Under the pieces are notes generated by a model. That model had not been told where the DNA came from and ran no database searches. It saw nothing but the letters and a program-made list of their open reading frames with translations. This document shows positions 21,211-33,048 of a DNA stretch of 64,000 nucleotides, piece by piece; the first letter of the stretch is position 1, and the number at the start of each line of letters is the position of its first letter. This stretch comes from Multifurca ochricompacta (taxonomy: Eukaryota > Basidiomycota > Agaricomycetes > Russulales > Russulaceae), in the NCBI GenBank assembly GCA_022496185.1, contig WTXG01000184.1, positions 1-64,000 on the forward strand, read 5' to 3'. Made by a program: the position numbers and the translations under genes.

Positions 21211-24200
21211 TTGCCGTTCCTCTCATTGCGCACCTTCACAGTGCACCAGCCCTACTCACCCTCAATGTCTGGGGGTTCCCAACACCCCATCCCAGTGTCG
21301 TCGGCCTCGTCCGGCACATCTATCGAACTCATCAACCTGGCGGTTCTCGAACCGTCTCCTCCGCCTGCATACGAACCTCCCCCCTGTCAAGGGGGCTCCC
21401 ACCTTATCCAAGGGGTTCCCAACCCTTTGGACCTACCACCACACTTGGTTAGCGTGGATCTTGCCGATTCCTACGCTCGCCCTATGCTCTACGATCCCAT
21501 GGACACCCCTGCTGCCGAACAGGGCACCGTGGACAACGACGCTTGCCAGGTTGCTCAACATGCCCTCCGGGCCACCAGACACCGCGATGTGGCTCAGTTC
21601 TCCGAGTCGCATATGGGCTACGGCCTATACTATTACACAGCCGATTTCCAGATGGATGTCGATGCTACCTTTACGTTCCAAGACCAAATGGCAGGCTGTG
21701 CTGCTATGGTTGCTGCCTCCCTCCTTGATGCGGGGATCCACCGCCAAGGGGAGCATGAGGTCTATGCCGTTGGACTTGAGACCCCTTCCTGGGGCCGTCT
21801 CATTCGCAGCTTACTCACTGCAACGGTCAGGGGTGCTCTGCGCTCCCCCAATTTACATTCCCTTCTTGACTACACTGAAGGGGACTTTACTGATTCTGTC
21901 TCTTTGGCCTCTGGGATCCCGGTCCCAGAGACACCATTATTGCATATCCAGGCCATGCTTTCCCAACTCAATGGGATCTTCCATGCCAATCGTGAGAACC
22001 CCTCTCTCTATGCAGAGGCGATCGAACTCGAGGCACGCCACCACGCTCTTGATGCCATTCGACAACAGGTCCTAGACCAACTCCAAGACGAAGGCGCACA
22101 TGCCCACATCCGTGAGGAATGCCTCGCGACAATCAAGCAAAACACGCTGGCCCAGCTCAAGGCCGATCGTGTATGTATTTATGATGGCGCCCGTACTGAC
22201 CTCATGACCCAGGCCCATGCCGAGGTCTCCCAAGAGGTTGCTGCCTTCTGGCTCCAATACGCCCAAGAACGCCATGCGCATACAATGGCTGAGATCGACG
22301 CCATGAACCTTACTCCTCCCATCCCGATAGGCGACACGGACCGTACCCCACGTTGCCACAAATCCAAGACGCACCATCCATCATCCCCAACCACTCCTAC
22401 ACGGTCGTGCCCGCTGAGTTGGGCAGCTCCTTACCCATCACGTGCCCCGTCGTGCTCTGACCCTGTGCATCGACATCGCTCCATGTCAGTGGTCTCGACG
22501 TCACAATTGCAAGATGAAACCCCGATGGACCTCTACCCTGAGGCCCCACAAACCCCGCCTGTCCACTCTCAGCCCCTGGACTCTTTTGACCGTGCTGTCT
22601 TGGGCTTGGGTGCTTCTATGCATGTGGATGATAACATGGGTGGTGACGCTGAGTCCCTACCCTCCACTACTAATGCAAACGCTGACCCTGCCACGGCCCC
22701 AGCCGTGACGCCATCCCCACCAATGCCCGCCCCTGCGCCCACCAACCCACTTGGCCGCATCGAGTCGGTGCTTGCTCAGATCATCGACCGCTTGGATCGC
22801 CTCGAGCAAGGCTGGGCCCCGCCTCCCCCAGCGCGCGCGCAGGCATTGACACGCCGCCCCACGGCACCTGTCGCTGGCCCTGCTGCTGCCGCTTCCACCA
22901 CCCAGGCTCCCGCAGCTGCTGGCGCCCCAGGCCCCGTCCTGGGCGCCACTCCTCCAGATGCCTTCCGCGTTGTTACCCCGGCCACCATGGCCCAGCAGCT
23001 GAGGGCTCTCACCTTCGCTCAAGCTGCCACTCGTGCCCAAGGCCGTACAATTGCCGGCCAACCAAATCCCTGTGCACATGGCCCTGCCACCTCTGCTACC
23101 ACCTGTGCCCCGCCCGTGGCACACACGACGGATGTGACGGTCCTCCTCCCTCCCTTGCCCTTGGGCATGCGTGAGTGAGGCATGGCTCCCGTCCCTGAAC
23201 TCGTACTTGTCGCCCGCCAGGCACTCCAATGCATTAATACTTCCACCCCCCACCTCCTGGGGGGCTGATGGTCAGTGGGCCTTGGCAATAGCCAAGGGAA
23301 CTTTATATTTTCGTTTGCTGGTGATCTCTCCTTCCAGTCACTACTTTTTTACGAGCCCGCCCTCACAAAACAATTCCCTGGCGGCACCCTCGTCCCCACC
23401 CGAGGGTGGAATTGGTTCCAAATGCACGATGTTTATGTCTCCTCCGGGGATGGCGTTGTCTTCTCAAACAATGTCCTCTGGAGTGAGCTGCGTCGCAACA
23501 GCCCTTTCACCCAGGCTCTTTTCCCCTCTCCCCCCTGTTGGCAGGTTGACCCCTCCCACATCCAGACCCCGCGTTCGACTGTCTCCTTCACCTTACATGG
23601 CCTCTCGGACGCTGATGTCGCCACTCTCCTCCGCACACCGATCTATATGTTCGGTCGTGCGGTCAAACTCGTCTCCTGTGGGGACTCACCGGCCCTCGTT
23701 CAGTGTGGGCGTTGCCACCTCCTCGGTCACTGGACTGGCCAGCACAACTGGGCCAACAACAAGCCCCTCTGCCGCCAACCAGCTTCGAAACCCAAGTGCT
23801 ACAAGTGTGGTGGCCTGCATACCTTTGCGGATCACGCTGCCCACTGCCAGGGCGCTCACGCTGTTGCAGGTGTCTGCAACTGCAAATTCAAATGCCTTCT
23901 TTGTGGTAAGTTTGGTCACCATGCTAGGTCGACATTGTGCCCGAAGCGCGGTCCCTTCGCCCCACCACCCCTCGCCGATGTAGTGGCCCCCGTGACCTCT
24001 GCCCGCACGCCTCCCACGCCGCTTGGCTCTACTCCCGCTGCGCCCGCGCCAGGCCCTTCCTCGGCCCAACATGCTGCCATGCAGGCTGGCGGCTTCACCG
24101 TCGCCGAATCCCGTCCCCGGACACACGCCCCAGGAGGGCGCATGACCATGAGCAGCGTTCGTCGGCCACCGGTGCAGGTGGCCCCTAGTACGTTGTCTGC

Positions 24201-24573
24201 TCCTACCTCCTCTCCCTCCGCAGTGCCCTCGGTCACCGCCCCTGCCCCCACTCCCCCAGTGTTTCCTGCCCCGGCCCCCGGCTCTCATGCGGCACAGTGC
24301 GCATTGATGCTGGATGCCCATGGCATCATGCTGGGTGATTTGGGCCTCCAACATCTTCATCTCATTGTCGGTGCCCGTGAATGCTGCATCCGCAATGTCA
24401 ACTTGTACTTCCTCAACTGCCTGCTTGGCGGTGACAGCAATGGCCGTCAAATCATTATGTGCATTCCCGACGTCCCGGATGGTGACACCCTCACCACCCA
24501 CGTCGAACAGTTCATGGAGGACTCCATGGGCCACCCCGCTCCCTCCGTGAGCCAAGACCCTTTCCATGTCTGA
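21211..24573 (+). pseudogene. LINE A ORF1 (gag-like), two in-frame TGA stops
   Basis: One frame runs from 21211 to 24573 (~1120 codons) broken only by TGA at 23176 and 23266. The N-terminal ~550 residues have no family I recognise. A Pro/Ala-rich stretch follows, then a conserved block and three Cys/His clusters near 23700-23940 (for example CYKCGGLHTFADHAAHC and CLLCGKFGHHARSTLC), as in RNA-binding ORF1 proteins of Tad-like LINEs. A second Pro-rich region and a conserved C-terminal block end the frame. It overlaps ORF2 by 8 bp (ATGTCTGA). As written it is inactive. Confidence 0.85.
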
Positions 24574-27500
24574 TACATCCATCCTGACGATCAACATGCA
24601 GCACAGCAACCACAACATCCATGCCATGCTCAATACTAATCGCTCTGACCACATTTTGCTCATCCAGGAGCCCTGGTTTGGCAATATTGGGGTCTCTCAC
24701 TCCGATGTTGCTGCTGATGGGGTTGACACCCTCGGCAGCCCTGTCCACCTGGCATGGCAACTATTTTACCCCGCGGTCCCTGCTGGTGGCCACACCAAGA
24801 CTCTCGTTTATGTCCGTCATTACCAACCCTCCGACCCGACTGTACTCTACATGGCCACATTCACTACCCGCCATGACCTAGTGGCTCACCCCTGCATCCT
24901 CATGGGTGATCTACAAGTTGATGCACTCACTCTTCACATCCTTTCTTTCTACAATGATGTACGTGACCCCTCTGTGCTCACCACTCTTTTGGGCCTAGAT
25001 TTGGATCCGCACACCCCCCACCTGCTGGCCGGGGACTTTAACCTCCACCACCCTGACTGGTCTCCCCCGAACTGGCAGACGTCAGCACATGCTGGCTCTT
25101 TCCTGGACTGGACGGCTGATCAGGACCTACTCTTGGTCTCGACTCCTGGGGTTCCCACCCAGAGAGGCTCTGACCCCGCCCGCTCGAGCGTTCTGGACCT
25201 AGTCTGGTCGTCTCCTGCTCTCACTGCCTCCGCTGCTCTCAGCCCACCTGAGCTGGACTGGTCAGCTGGCATCACATCAGACCATGCTGGCCTCTGCATG
25301 TCTTGGCGCCACTCCTTACTGGCTGCCATGCCATCAGTGGAGCATACCACTTACCTCACCGCAGTCCCTGATGACATGCTGAAGAGCTTCCTTGACCAAC
25401 TCCGCTCTGACCTCCCTGCTCGGCGCCCCCTTTCGTGCCCACTTGACGTTGAAACTCAGTCTGACGCCATTCTGGACGTTCTGATGGCTGCCTCTGATCG
25501 ATGGCTCTCTGTCAAAATGACCCCCCACGCTAAGCGATCTCGCTGGTGGCAGCCTGCCTGCACCCAGGCCATCCATGCCCTCCACTCTGCCCACTCTGAC
25601 CCTGAGGCTAAATGTCTGGCCCAGGCTGCCCTTCGTCGGGAGGTCTGCCAAGCCAAACGCTCCTGGGCTGATGACACTATTGCCAACTCTGGTGTCTGGG
25701 AAGTTGCCAAATGGCATCATGGACGTCACGTCACCTTGGTCCCGGCCATTCATAAACTGGACGGCCCATTACTCTGGTTGAGACCCACCATCGAAGAGGT
25801 CTTCGTCGCCCAATTCTTTGGATCCTTGCCTTCCACTGTTCCGGACTCCCTCCATGATGACCCTGCGCCTCTGCTGGTCCGGCCCTTTCACCCCTTTGCA
25901 GCTGATGAGATCTCTGCCCTTCTCACCGCCACATCCTCCTCTTCTGCCCTGGGCTTCTCTCGTGTCTCTTGGCGCATTCTCAAATGGGCCTGGCCGGTCC
26001 TCTCGGGCAGGGTGGTCGATCTGTTCAATGCTTCGATCACTCTCTCCCATGTCCCCTCCCGCTGGAAGCGCGCACTTACGGTCGTCCTTCCCAAACCTTC
26101 CAGACCGGACTATTCCCTTGCAAAGGCCCACCGCCCCATCTCCCTACTGGAGACCCTAGGCAAGCTCCTGGATAAGGCTGTCGCTAAATGCCTCACTGCG
26201 GACATCAACAGGCATCACACGCTGTCTTCTGCCCAGTTTGGCACCCGCTCCAACTCATGTTGCCTCGACTCTGCTCTGTCCCTGGTTCACAACGTCACCA
26301 CCTCCTGGGCTTGCGGTCTGGTCTGCGGTATAGTCCTCTTTGACGTGTCTGGTTTTTTTGACCATGTCCACCCCTCCTGCTGCGCTTCGGTTCTTCATCT
26401 CCTTGGGCACGACCCGTCCCTCTCCTCATGGGTCCACTCATTCCTCTCGGACCACTCGGCCTCTTTGTCATTTAACAATGAGGTCGGCCCTGCACACCCC
26501 GTCCGTATCGGAACTCCACAGGGTTCCCCGCTCTCGCCAGTCTTGGCGACACTTTACACTGCCCCCCTCCTTGCCCTGGCCTCCTCGTGGACTGGCTGTC
26601 GCCTCTCTATGTATGTTGATGATGGCCTACTCTTCGCTTGGGGTGCCTCGTGGGAGGACGTCACCAACACCCTCCGCACCTGCTTCTCGGCGGTGCTCGA
26701 CTGGCTTTCCCGTGCTGGCATGTCCATTGACATGGCCAAGACGGAATGCCTCTTTTTCTCATGCGCTCGCAAGCACAATTTACCCCCCGCGGGCATTTAC
26801 TTGCCCCTGCCGTCGCACAACACGTACTCTTACGTTGCGGCAGGGGCCCAGGTACGTTACTTGGGTTTCTTCTTCACCAAGTCGCTCTCCTGGCACCCAC
26901 ACACAGAGATCATGTGTCGCCATGCACGTGCCTCGATGCACTCCCTCCGCACCCTCAGCAACTCGGAACGTGGCCTCTCCATGGCCAACTGGAGACTGCT
27001 CCTCAATGCGGTCTGTCTCCCAGTCCTCACATATGGCTCACAACTTTGGGTCCACAGCCAACAGGCCTCTGGCCTCATCAAGCTCCTCCAAGGGGTTGCC
27101 AACATGATGGTCCACACCATCTCCAGCTCCTTTCACACCACCCCCCGCAAGGCGCTCCACAAGCTTGTCTGGCTCCTCCCAATGAAACACTATGTGGCCA
27201 AACTTGCTGACACCACGTCTCTCTGATACACCTCCCTACCAGCGCATTCCCAACCCTCCATCCGCCTCCACGCAGATGTGGACGCCTCCCTCTGGGCTCC
27301 CTCCTCTCAACGCTGTGCTCGCCCGCAGCACCCCACCCCACTCCGACTCCTCACCACTTGCACCCCCCCACTCTCCTGTCCTGTGGATCCCCTGGGCCTC
27401 ACTCCTTGGGAGATCCCAGACTGGGGTGATCAGGTGTCATACACCAGCACATGCCCCCCCTCTGATTGGAAGGACGCTGTGACTGCTCTCATACGCGAGC

Positions 27501-28525
27501 CATGCTCCTCCATCGTGCTTGTACACGTCAGCACTGTCCTCTCTAGACAGGGTTGATCTGACAACAATTCTGTGGGTGCTGCCGCAGCAGTCGTCATGGA
27601 CTCCCGAGGTGAGTGGACAATGGAGTGGTGCCAAGGCACCAATGTGTCCAGACACAAAGTGGCCCTATTCGGTCTAGCGCACACCATGTCGTGGTTGTGC
27701 AACTTCCTCCGTGGGTCTTCCCTGCCTGACCGTGTTGTGCTAACGGCAACATCCTCTGCCTCTCTCCTTTCCCTCCACACACGCGACCCCCATTGCTTTA
27801 CAGGTGACTTCATTCTTTTCCAATGCTCTCTTGCTAACTTCCTCTCCCTATTCCCTGCTACCCACCTGGAGTTCATGTGGGTTCCTGGGGGCAAGTACTA
27901 CCATGCCATCATGGTCTCCACCAAAGCTGCCGAACGCACCGCCTCTCACACCCCCCTGGGTTTCCTAGAGGACAAGCCCTCCCCACTCCAGTGGCGGGCC
28001 CTCTCCCGCCTGCGTGCCTACAACAACTGGCGCGAAGAGTGGCTTCGTGACCAAGCCGTGGCTGCACCCACTGACAACAACCCTTCAGGCTCCAACTTCA
28101 AAGCCTATTCCATCTCCATCTCCGGACCACCGTGCGGCTCAAACCACCCGCTCTGGACTGCCGCCACCCATCGACGCGAGGACCCCTTCACTTGACACGT
28201 CACCTCCACTGCCATGCACCTTGCCACAGGCCACGCTTTCATCTCAGAATATGCCGACCGCTTCCACTCCCGACATCCAGCTTCTGAGCGCACCTGCCAG
28301 TGCAACAACACGACCCCAGCCAGCTTCACTCACATGTTGCTCGAATGCACCTTGTATGCTCAAGCACGAGCAACATGGCAGCTTACCCCATTCAATCTGG
28401 AGGGCCTCACACCGATCAACTATTTCAACAACCGTGGTACGGTAGGGCACCTCTTGGAGTTCCTCCAGGAGACTGGCACCTTCCAGCGGCCGATTTTCTC
28501 ACGACGCCCCCGGGAACCCAATTGA
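24566..28525 (+). pseudogene. LINE A ORF2 (endonuclease-RT-RNase H), three in-frame TGA stops
   Basis: The frame 24566-28525 (~1320 codons) is interrupted by TGA at 27224, 27554 and 28193. The N-terminus is an endonuclease/exonuclease/phosphatase domain (ILLIQEPWF, LLAGDFNLHHPDW, SDHAGL). The RT contains RPISLLETLGKLLDKAV, FDVSGFFDHVH, GTPQGSPLSPVLATLY and the catalytic MYVDDG (about 26610). An RNase H-like region (AAAVVMDSRGE) and a C-terminal Cys/His motif CQCNNTTPASFTHMLLEC follow. LINE B has Arg, Cys and His where LINE A has its three stops. The endonuclease nicks target DNA and the RT primes from the nick. The element is inactive as read. Confidence 0.9.
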
Positions 28526-28776
28526 GTTGATGGGATGTTGGACTTGAACATTGTGAGTTTTCCTCTCCTTGTTTCATGAACGGTCTCTGTTTCGGATGGC
28601 CTCTCTACATTAGCTTTATTTATGGTTTTCCTTCTGGGTTTTCCACACATGACATTGTCACTCCAACCCTTGTTCGTAGTAGTAGTAGTCACATTGTATC
28701 CAGATGTGGCCACACGATTGGGTGCCATCCCACAAGCATGTTATAAAATTGATTCAAAAAAAAAAAAAAAAAAAAA
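28526..28776 (+). other. LINE A 3' UTR and poly(A) tail
   Basis: Before the tail it carries CACACGATTGGG and ATAAAATTGATTC, decayed forms of the motif GCGCGATTGGG...AATAAATT at the end of LINE B (58375-58420). Related tails occur near 58855 and 59735. Confidence 0.7.
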
Positions 28777-28907
28777 GAGATGGATGGTTATGGGTACAGA
28801 AAACGCCGTCCAAACCTGTCAAAAAACGGCCGTAGACGGCATTAGACGGCATGGACAGCATTTTTTTTGACTGAATGAGCTTTAATCTTGTCATTAAGCC
28901 ACCAAAA

Positions 28908-29409
28908 TAGTGATGTGCCTGGCCCAGCTCAAAGCCAGAAGCTGGGCCAAGCCAGGCCTGTTTGGGCCAGGCCAAGCCAGGCCGTTGTGACAGCCCAGCA
29001 AGGGCTTTGGCCCAGCTCAGAGAAACTAAAAGCCAAAGCCACCGGCTCAGGCCGCGGCTTTCAACAGTACATACAAGTGCAATAGCAATTGTCAAAATCA
29101 ATAAAAATCTGATTACAAAGTGGTTGATTTGGGTCACGTGATCATGTTTATCGTGGCATTTCAAACTTTTTCTTCGATATAGCTTTGCAATATGTAACAC
29201 ACTAAGTCAGATTTGGATTAGCTGAACTATAACTACTGGTTATATGTCATAAAATTCTCTCTGCCAAAAGCCACAGCTTGGGCCAAGCCAGGCCAGGGCC
29301 AAGCCATCTGTGGTGGCTTTGGCTCGGCCCAGACTTCAGGAAAGCTGGAGCCACCTCAGGCCAAGCCAAAGCCGCGGCTTTTGGGCCAAGCCAGGCTGGA
29401 ACATCACTA
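28908..29409. mobile_element. hAT-like MITE, 502 bp
   Basis: The ends TAGTGATGTGCCTGG and (inverted) TAGTGATGTTCCAGCC lie inside the exact 8-bp target duplication CACCAAAA (28900-28907 and 29410-29417). hAT copy B shows the empty site. It is dense in GGCC, AAGCC and GCCGCGGCTT words, like the element at 14465-15424. No ORF. Confidence 0.88.
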
Positions 29410-29736
29410 CACCAAAACTCCCCCACTATAGTATCTTTACCTATTTAGATAGCAGATAAGTGTTAGCTAAATATGGTAAAGATAAGAGATAAGATAAACT
29501 AACTAATACTCACTTCAGTTTATGTGGTCAAAACTGAAGTGAACATGTACAGAATGTGTTGTGCATGCAATGTCTCTGAATCATTATCTGACACACTTTA
29601 GATTATCTAAAAATGATCATGAGATTGAGTCCACAGGAGCCTGGTCCCTGGTTCCTAACAATCCGGTTGCAACCAGCCCATCTCAATATTATGGATTATG
29701 GAGCGGAGCAGATTAGATTAGTGGATGGGGCATGAT
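29410..29736 (-). repeat. LTR-like segment inside hAT-like element A
   Basis: The segment reads on the minus strand as a copia-type LTR, starting TGTTAGGAACC near 29661 and containing TTTTGACCACATAAACTGAAG, similar to the LTR at 1233. It is shared with hAT copy B (46430-46840), so it was part of the family before either copy jumped. Copy A lacks 82 bp present in B, between two GAAT words. Confidence 0.45.
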
Positions 29737-30284
29737 TAGTGATTGTCAAAGGGTTTCATACCCGTGCAGGTAAGCGCCACAGGTTTTGCCGGGTACGGGT
29801 ATGGGTATATGGCTCCCAACCCATGGAAACCCATACCCGCATGGTGGGTTTGGCGGGTATAGGCGCCGATTATGCATTGACAAGATCAGTAGAATTTCCG
29901 AGATAAAACACATCTGCAGCCACAAAAATACAAGATCTCGTCTGATGTATGCCACAGGGTTGTGTTAAATATGTTCTAGTATTATCCTACAAAATATCAA
30001 AGCAGATTAACAGTGCGATGTAAAATAAAATCCTTATCAGTGATCCACTTTCTTGAAAACCATGATACATCTGTTTTATTAACGCGCGACCAATTCTGCC
30101 AGTCTGGCACTATCTAAAATACACTCTAGACTACTTTAGACTGTATTGTAATCTAATTATCAAATTAGTTTGCTGAAACAAGGCCCGCGTGTATCTACAA
30201 GCTGCATGGGGCAGTGACTACATTGCATCGCATGGTGGTCTGACCTCCTTCCTATTAAGGAAGGTTGACTTAAACGCACCAGGA

Positions 30285-30710
30285 CAGTCGCGCTTGTATG
30301 AAATGAAACCAGAATAATAAAATAATAATGTAAATAAAAGATCCTTTTAATCTTCTGAACATAAACCAACAATATTTGAGGGATCTTGAGTAGCCATAAA
30401 TGAACACGTTGTGTCCAAGTGCTTATCTCCTTGACCAGGATGGCCCGGGCCATTTATCCGAAATGTGCAGAAACGCAAAGAACAGTCACACTTGTATAAA
30501 ATTGAAACCAGAATAATAAAATAAAAATGGAATAATAAATTATCTTAATCTTATGAACATAAAATAGGAATCTTTGAGGGATCTTCAGTAGCCATAAATG
30601 AATGCATTGTGTCCAAGTGCGTATCTCCTTGACTGGGATGTCCTGGGCCAGATGTCCGAAATGCGCAATGCAAGTAAAGAACTTGCACGCGTTTCATTTT
30701 ATGGGTAACC
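30285..30710. repeat. Two tandem units of a ~190-230-bp repeat
   Basis: Units beginning near 30290 and 30487 share CCAGAATAATAAAATAA, TTTGAGGGATCTT, AGTAGCCATAAATGAA and TGTGTCCAAGTGC. A third unit lies at 31381-31590, separated from the others by the solo LTR. Function unknown. Confidence 0.75.
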
Positions 30711-30872
30711 CAGGTATCAAAACAATTATCCAGGGTTACCCCTGCAAATTGCTATGTGTTCATCAAATTATTTTGCATTCTGTGTGGTTATCTGACAGGC
30801 TTTTCATCAATGTTCTATAACATCCTATCTAATCATCTCTGTATACTGTATTTTAGTTGTGCTTGTATAAAA

Positions 30873-31380
30873 TGTGAAACAATCATGCTGCTGGCTATAC
30901 TGACTGTGGTTAGTAGCGGTGAGGCTAGAAAACAAGTAGTACTTCAGAGGTTAGAAGAACTCTATATTAACTATACTACTGACCTAGAAAACAAGTAGTC
31001 TACATAAGACGGTTAGTTAAAGGTAAAGGACAGTATAGTAAAGAAGGAACTTACACTTCAGAGGTTAGAAGAACTCTGAAGTGAAAGAGACAAAACAGAC
31101 ACCCTTATATACCATGAGGGCCAGGGGAAATGGTCTGTGCGCACTGGGAATAAGTCCACAAGTGCCGGATAATAAACAGAGAGGGATAAAGGCCATTGGC
31201 TGAGGAGATATCACATGCTTACTGCGCATTACTAAGTCCATCACTAATCAGCTGAGTAAGGAGAGAAAGAAGTGTAATAAAGATAACATAAAAAGTCCGA
31301 TACTCCGGAATCTAATCTAATCTACAGCTGAAGTGATTCTTAGATGCCTGAAGCATCTCAAGACACGTCCTGTGTCAACA
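30873..31380 (-). mobile_element. Solo copia LTR
   Basis: This LTR reads TGTTGACACAGG to TTTCACA on the minus strand. It is the same family as the copia II LTRs and has a TATATAAGGG box. TAAAA at 30868-30872 and 31381-31385 is the target duplication. With no internal sequence, it is the product of LTR-LTR recombination. It splits a unit of the surrounding repeat. Confidence 0.9.
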
Positions 31381-31591
31381 TAAAATTGAAAGCAGAATAA
31401 TAAAATAAAAATGGAATAATGAATTATCTTAATCTTCTGAACATAAAATAAGAGTCATTGAGGGATCTTAAGCAGCCACAAATGAACGCATTGTGTATCT
31501 TCTTGGTCCGGGAAGGCCCAGGCCGGGTATCTGAAATGCGCAATGCAAGTAAAGAACTTGCATGCGTTTTCATGGGTGACCCACGGGACTG

Positions 31592-32937
31592 GATGCAATT
31601 CACCCAGCAGTTTGACAATCACGTGATGTAAAGTAAACAACAGCAAATTTCTGTTGAACCACGATAGTGGTACAGAGATTCCGGGATAGCGGTTTGACAT
31701 GTGATGTAATGTAAACCAAGATACCGGTACCCAACTCTCCCCCACTGCTGACATCCCCAAAGTGGTAATATTGTCACACAATTGTGATTTGTAATAATAT
31801 TTATTATAAAAAGGAAGTTATTGTTGAATATTTATTTTAAAAAGGAAAGTTATCAATGAAATACCATTTTTTTGGACTTTATAACATGTGTCAAGGCTTT
31901 GCCTAAGTGCGCAGAATGAAATATCATTACAAATTAGTTAGAATAAGATCAGATAAGGATTAGATAAGAACTTAGCATTCTCACATGTTCTCGCTAGCCT
32001 CAAGAATGAGCCACCCTCTTGTTCCAGCACTTGGAGCATACAGTGGTCCCGGAATTGGACCTGGTGCTTCTTTTTCTCACTCTCATGAACTCCTTGGGGC
32101 TTCTTGTTTTTCCTATCTTGCTCTTGAGAGTCAAGTCTTGTACAGTAAGTGTAAAGGTACAAAAATTAGGGTTTTTTTTTGAAATCAATTTTATTTGCCT
32201 TGCCCAAATCACACAGCTAACTACCAGTACATAATAACTACTGTTGTGAACATGAGAGAGCCACCATGTGCAAAACCTCTTGGTAGAGGGAAACAAGAGA
32301 GACAGTGTGTAACAGAGAAGGAGTGGAGAGGGGAACAGAGCCCATGTGTTGGAGAAGAAAAGCAAACTTACCCATACTACCCAATGTCACCAACTCAGAC
32401 TCTTAATCCAGCTTGCAAGGTCATCTTGCTAAAGGAAGCCTTGTGAAGGCCCACATGTCCTGGATAAAGGTGAGCAAATCCTCAATGTAAAGTTTGCAAG
32501 TGAAGAGTATGTGCCATGGAAGTGGGTCAGGTTCCAGAGCCCAGTCAAGCAGGAATTGGAGATCCTGTCAACAGTCGGAGTGGAGGGGCTAGTAGAGAAG
32601 CGCGTGAGGGAAGGTGAGGGGGGTGAGGTCCAGAGCTGGTCTTTCATTAGGTTTGAAAATGTTGTCTACATGTCACATGACTTTGATTTGTAATGACTTT
32701 TTGTTGATCAACTTTCCTTTTTAAAATAAATATTATTACAATCACAGTCGTGTGACAAGATTACCACTTTGGGATGTCAGCAGTGGGGGAGAGTTGGGTA
32801 CTGGTATCTTGGTTTACATTACATCACGTGTCAAACCGCTATCCCGGAATCTCTGTACCACTATCGTGGTTCAACAGAAATTTGCTGTTGTTTACTTTAC
32901 ATCACGTGATTCGTCAAACTGCTGGGTGAATTGCATT
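31592..32937. mobile_element. TIR element D with ~235-bp inverted arms, carrying a LINE tail
   Basis: Left arm 31592-31832 and right arm 32702-32937 are near-perfect inverted repeats starting ATGCAATTCACCCAGCAG. The inner ~100 bp of each arm (CCCAACTCTCCCCCACTGC onward) is also the terminal repeat of element E at 59118-60050. The ~870-bp centre holds a minus-strand LINE 3' end. No transposase and no target duplication were identified. Confidence 0.75.
32172..32690 (-). pseudogene. LINE 3' end inside element D
   Basis: On the minus strand this runs from a decayed ORF2 C-terminus (homologous to 59290-59530) through a 3' UTR to AAATCAATTTC and a poly(A) tract, seen as the T run at 32172-32180. 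It is related to the tail at 59290-59790 and more distantly to LINEs A and B. Confidence 0.75.
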
Positions 32938-33048
32938 CACTGACCCGGGTAACCACGGGTTACCTGTACCATAGTGACGGGTATGGGTACAGGTACGGGT
33001 ACCAACGACGATACCCCAGGGTTACCCCTGCCAATCACTAGGCATGAT

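Larger units (their letters stand above)
21115..28776 (+). mobile_element. Full-length Tad-like LINE A
   Basis: This 7.66-kb non-LTR retrotransposon has a 96-bp 5' leader, ORF1, an overlapping ORF2, a 3' UTR and a poly(A) tail (28756-28776). The 15-bp target duplication GAGACAGACGGTTAC (21100-21114) recurs as GAGATGGATGGTTAT (28777-28791). The equivalent uninterrupted site is present in hAT copy B. The ORF2 order of endonuclease, RT, RNase H and zinc motif fits the fungal Tad1 group. Five in-frame TGA stops and no frameshifts were seen over ~7.3 kb. Confidence 0.92.
29737..33040. mobile_element. hAT-like element C, inserted in element A
   Basis: The ends TAGTGATTGTC and (inverted) TAGTGATTGGC lie inside the exact 8-bp duplication GGCATGAT (29729-29736 and 33041-33048). 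Copy B of the host element shows the uninterrupted site. Subterminal regions carry repeated GGGTACGGGTATGGG-like words. It has no transposase ORF. Its interior contains a three-unit repeat, a solo LTR and a TIR element with a LINE tail. Confidence 0.85.

Noticed and set aside
22657..24684. Long minus-strand frames (up to 332 codons) opposite LINE A ORF1
   Set aside because: They are antisense to a GC-rich coding region with clear zinc-knuckle homology on the plus strand; Gly/Arg-rich shadow translation.
23176..28195. UGA recoding or readthrough to explain the in-frame stops of LINE A
   Set aside because: The host AA9 gene uses TGA as a true stop and the stops fit CpG decay; no recoding signal seen.
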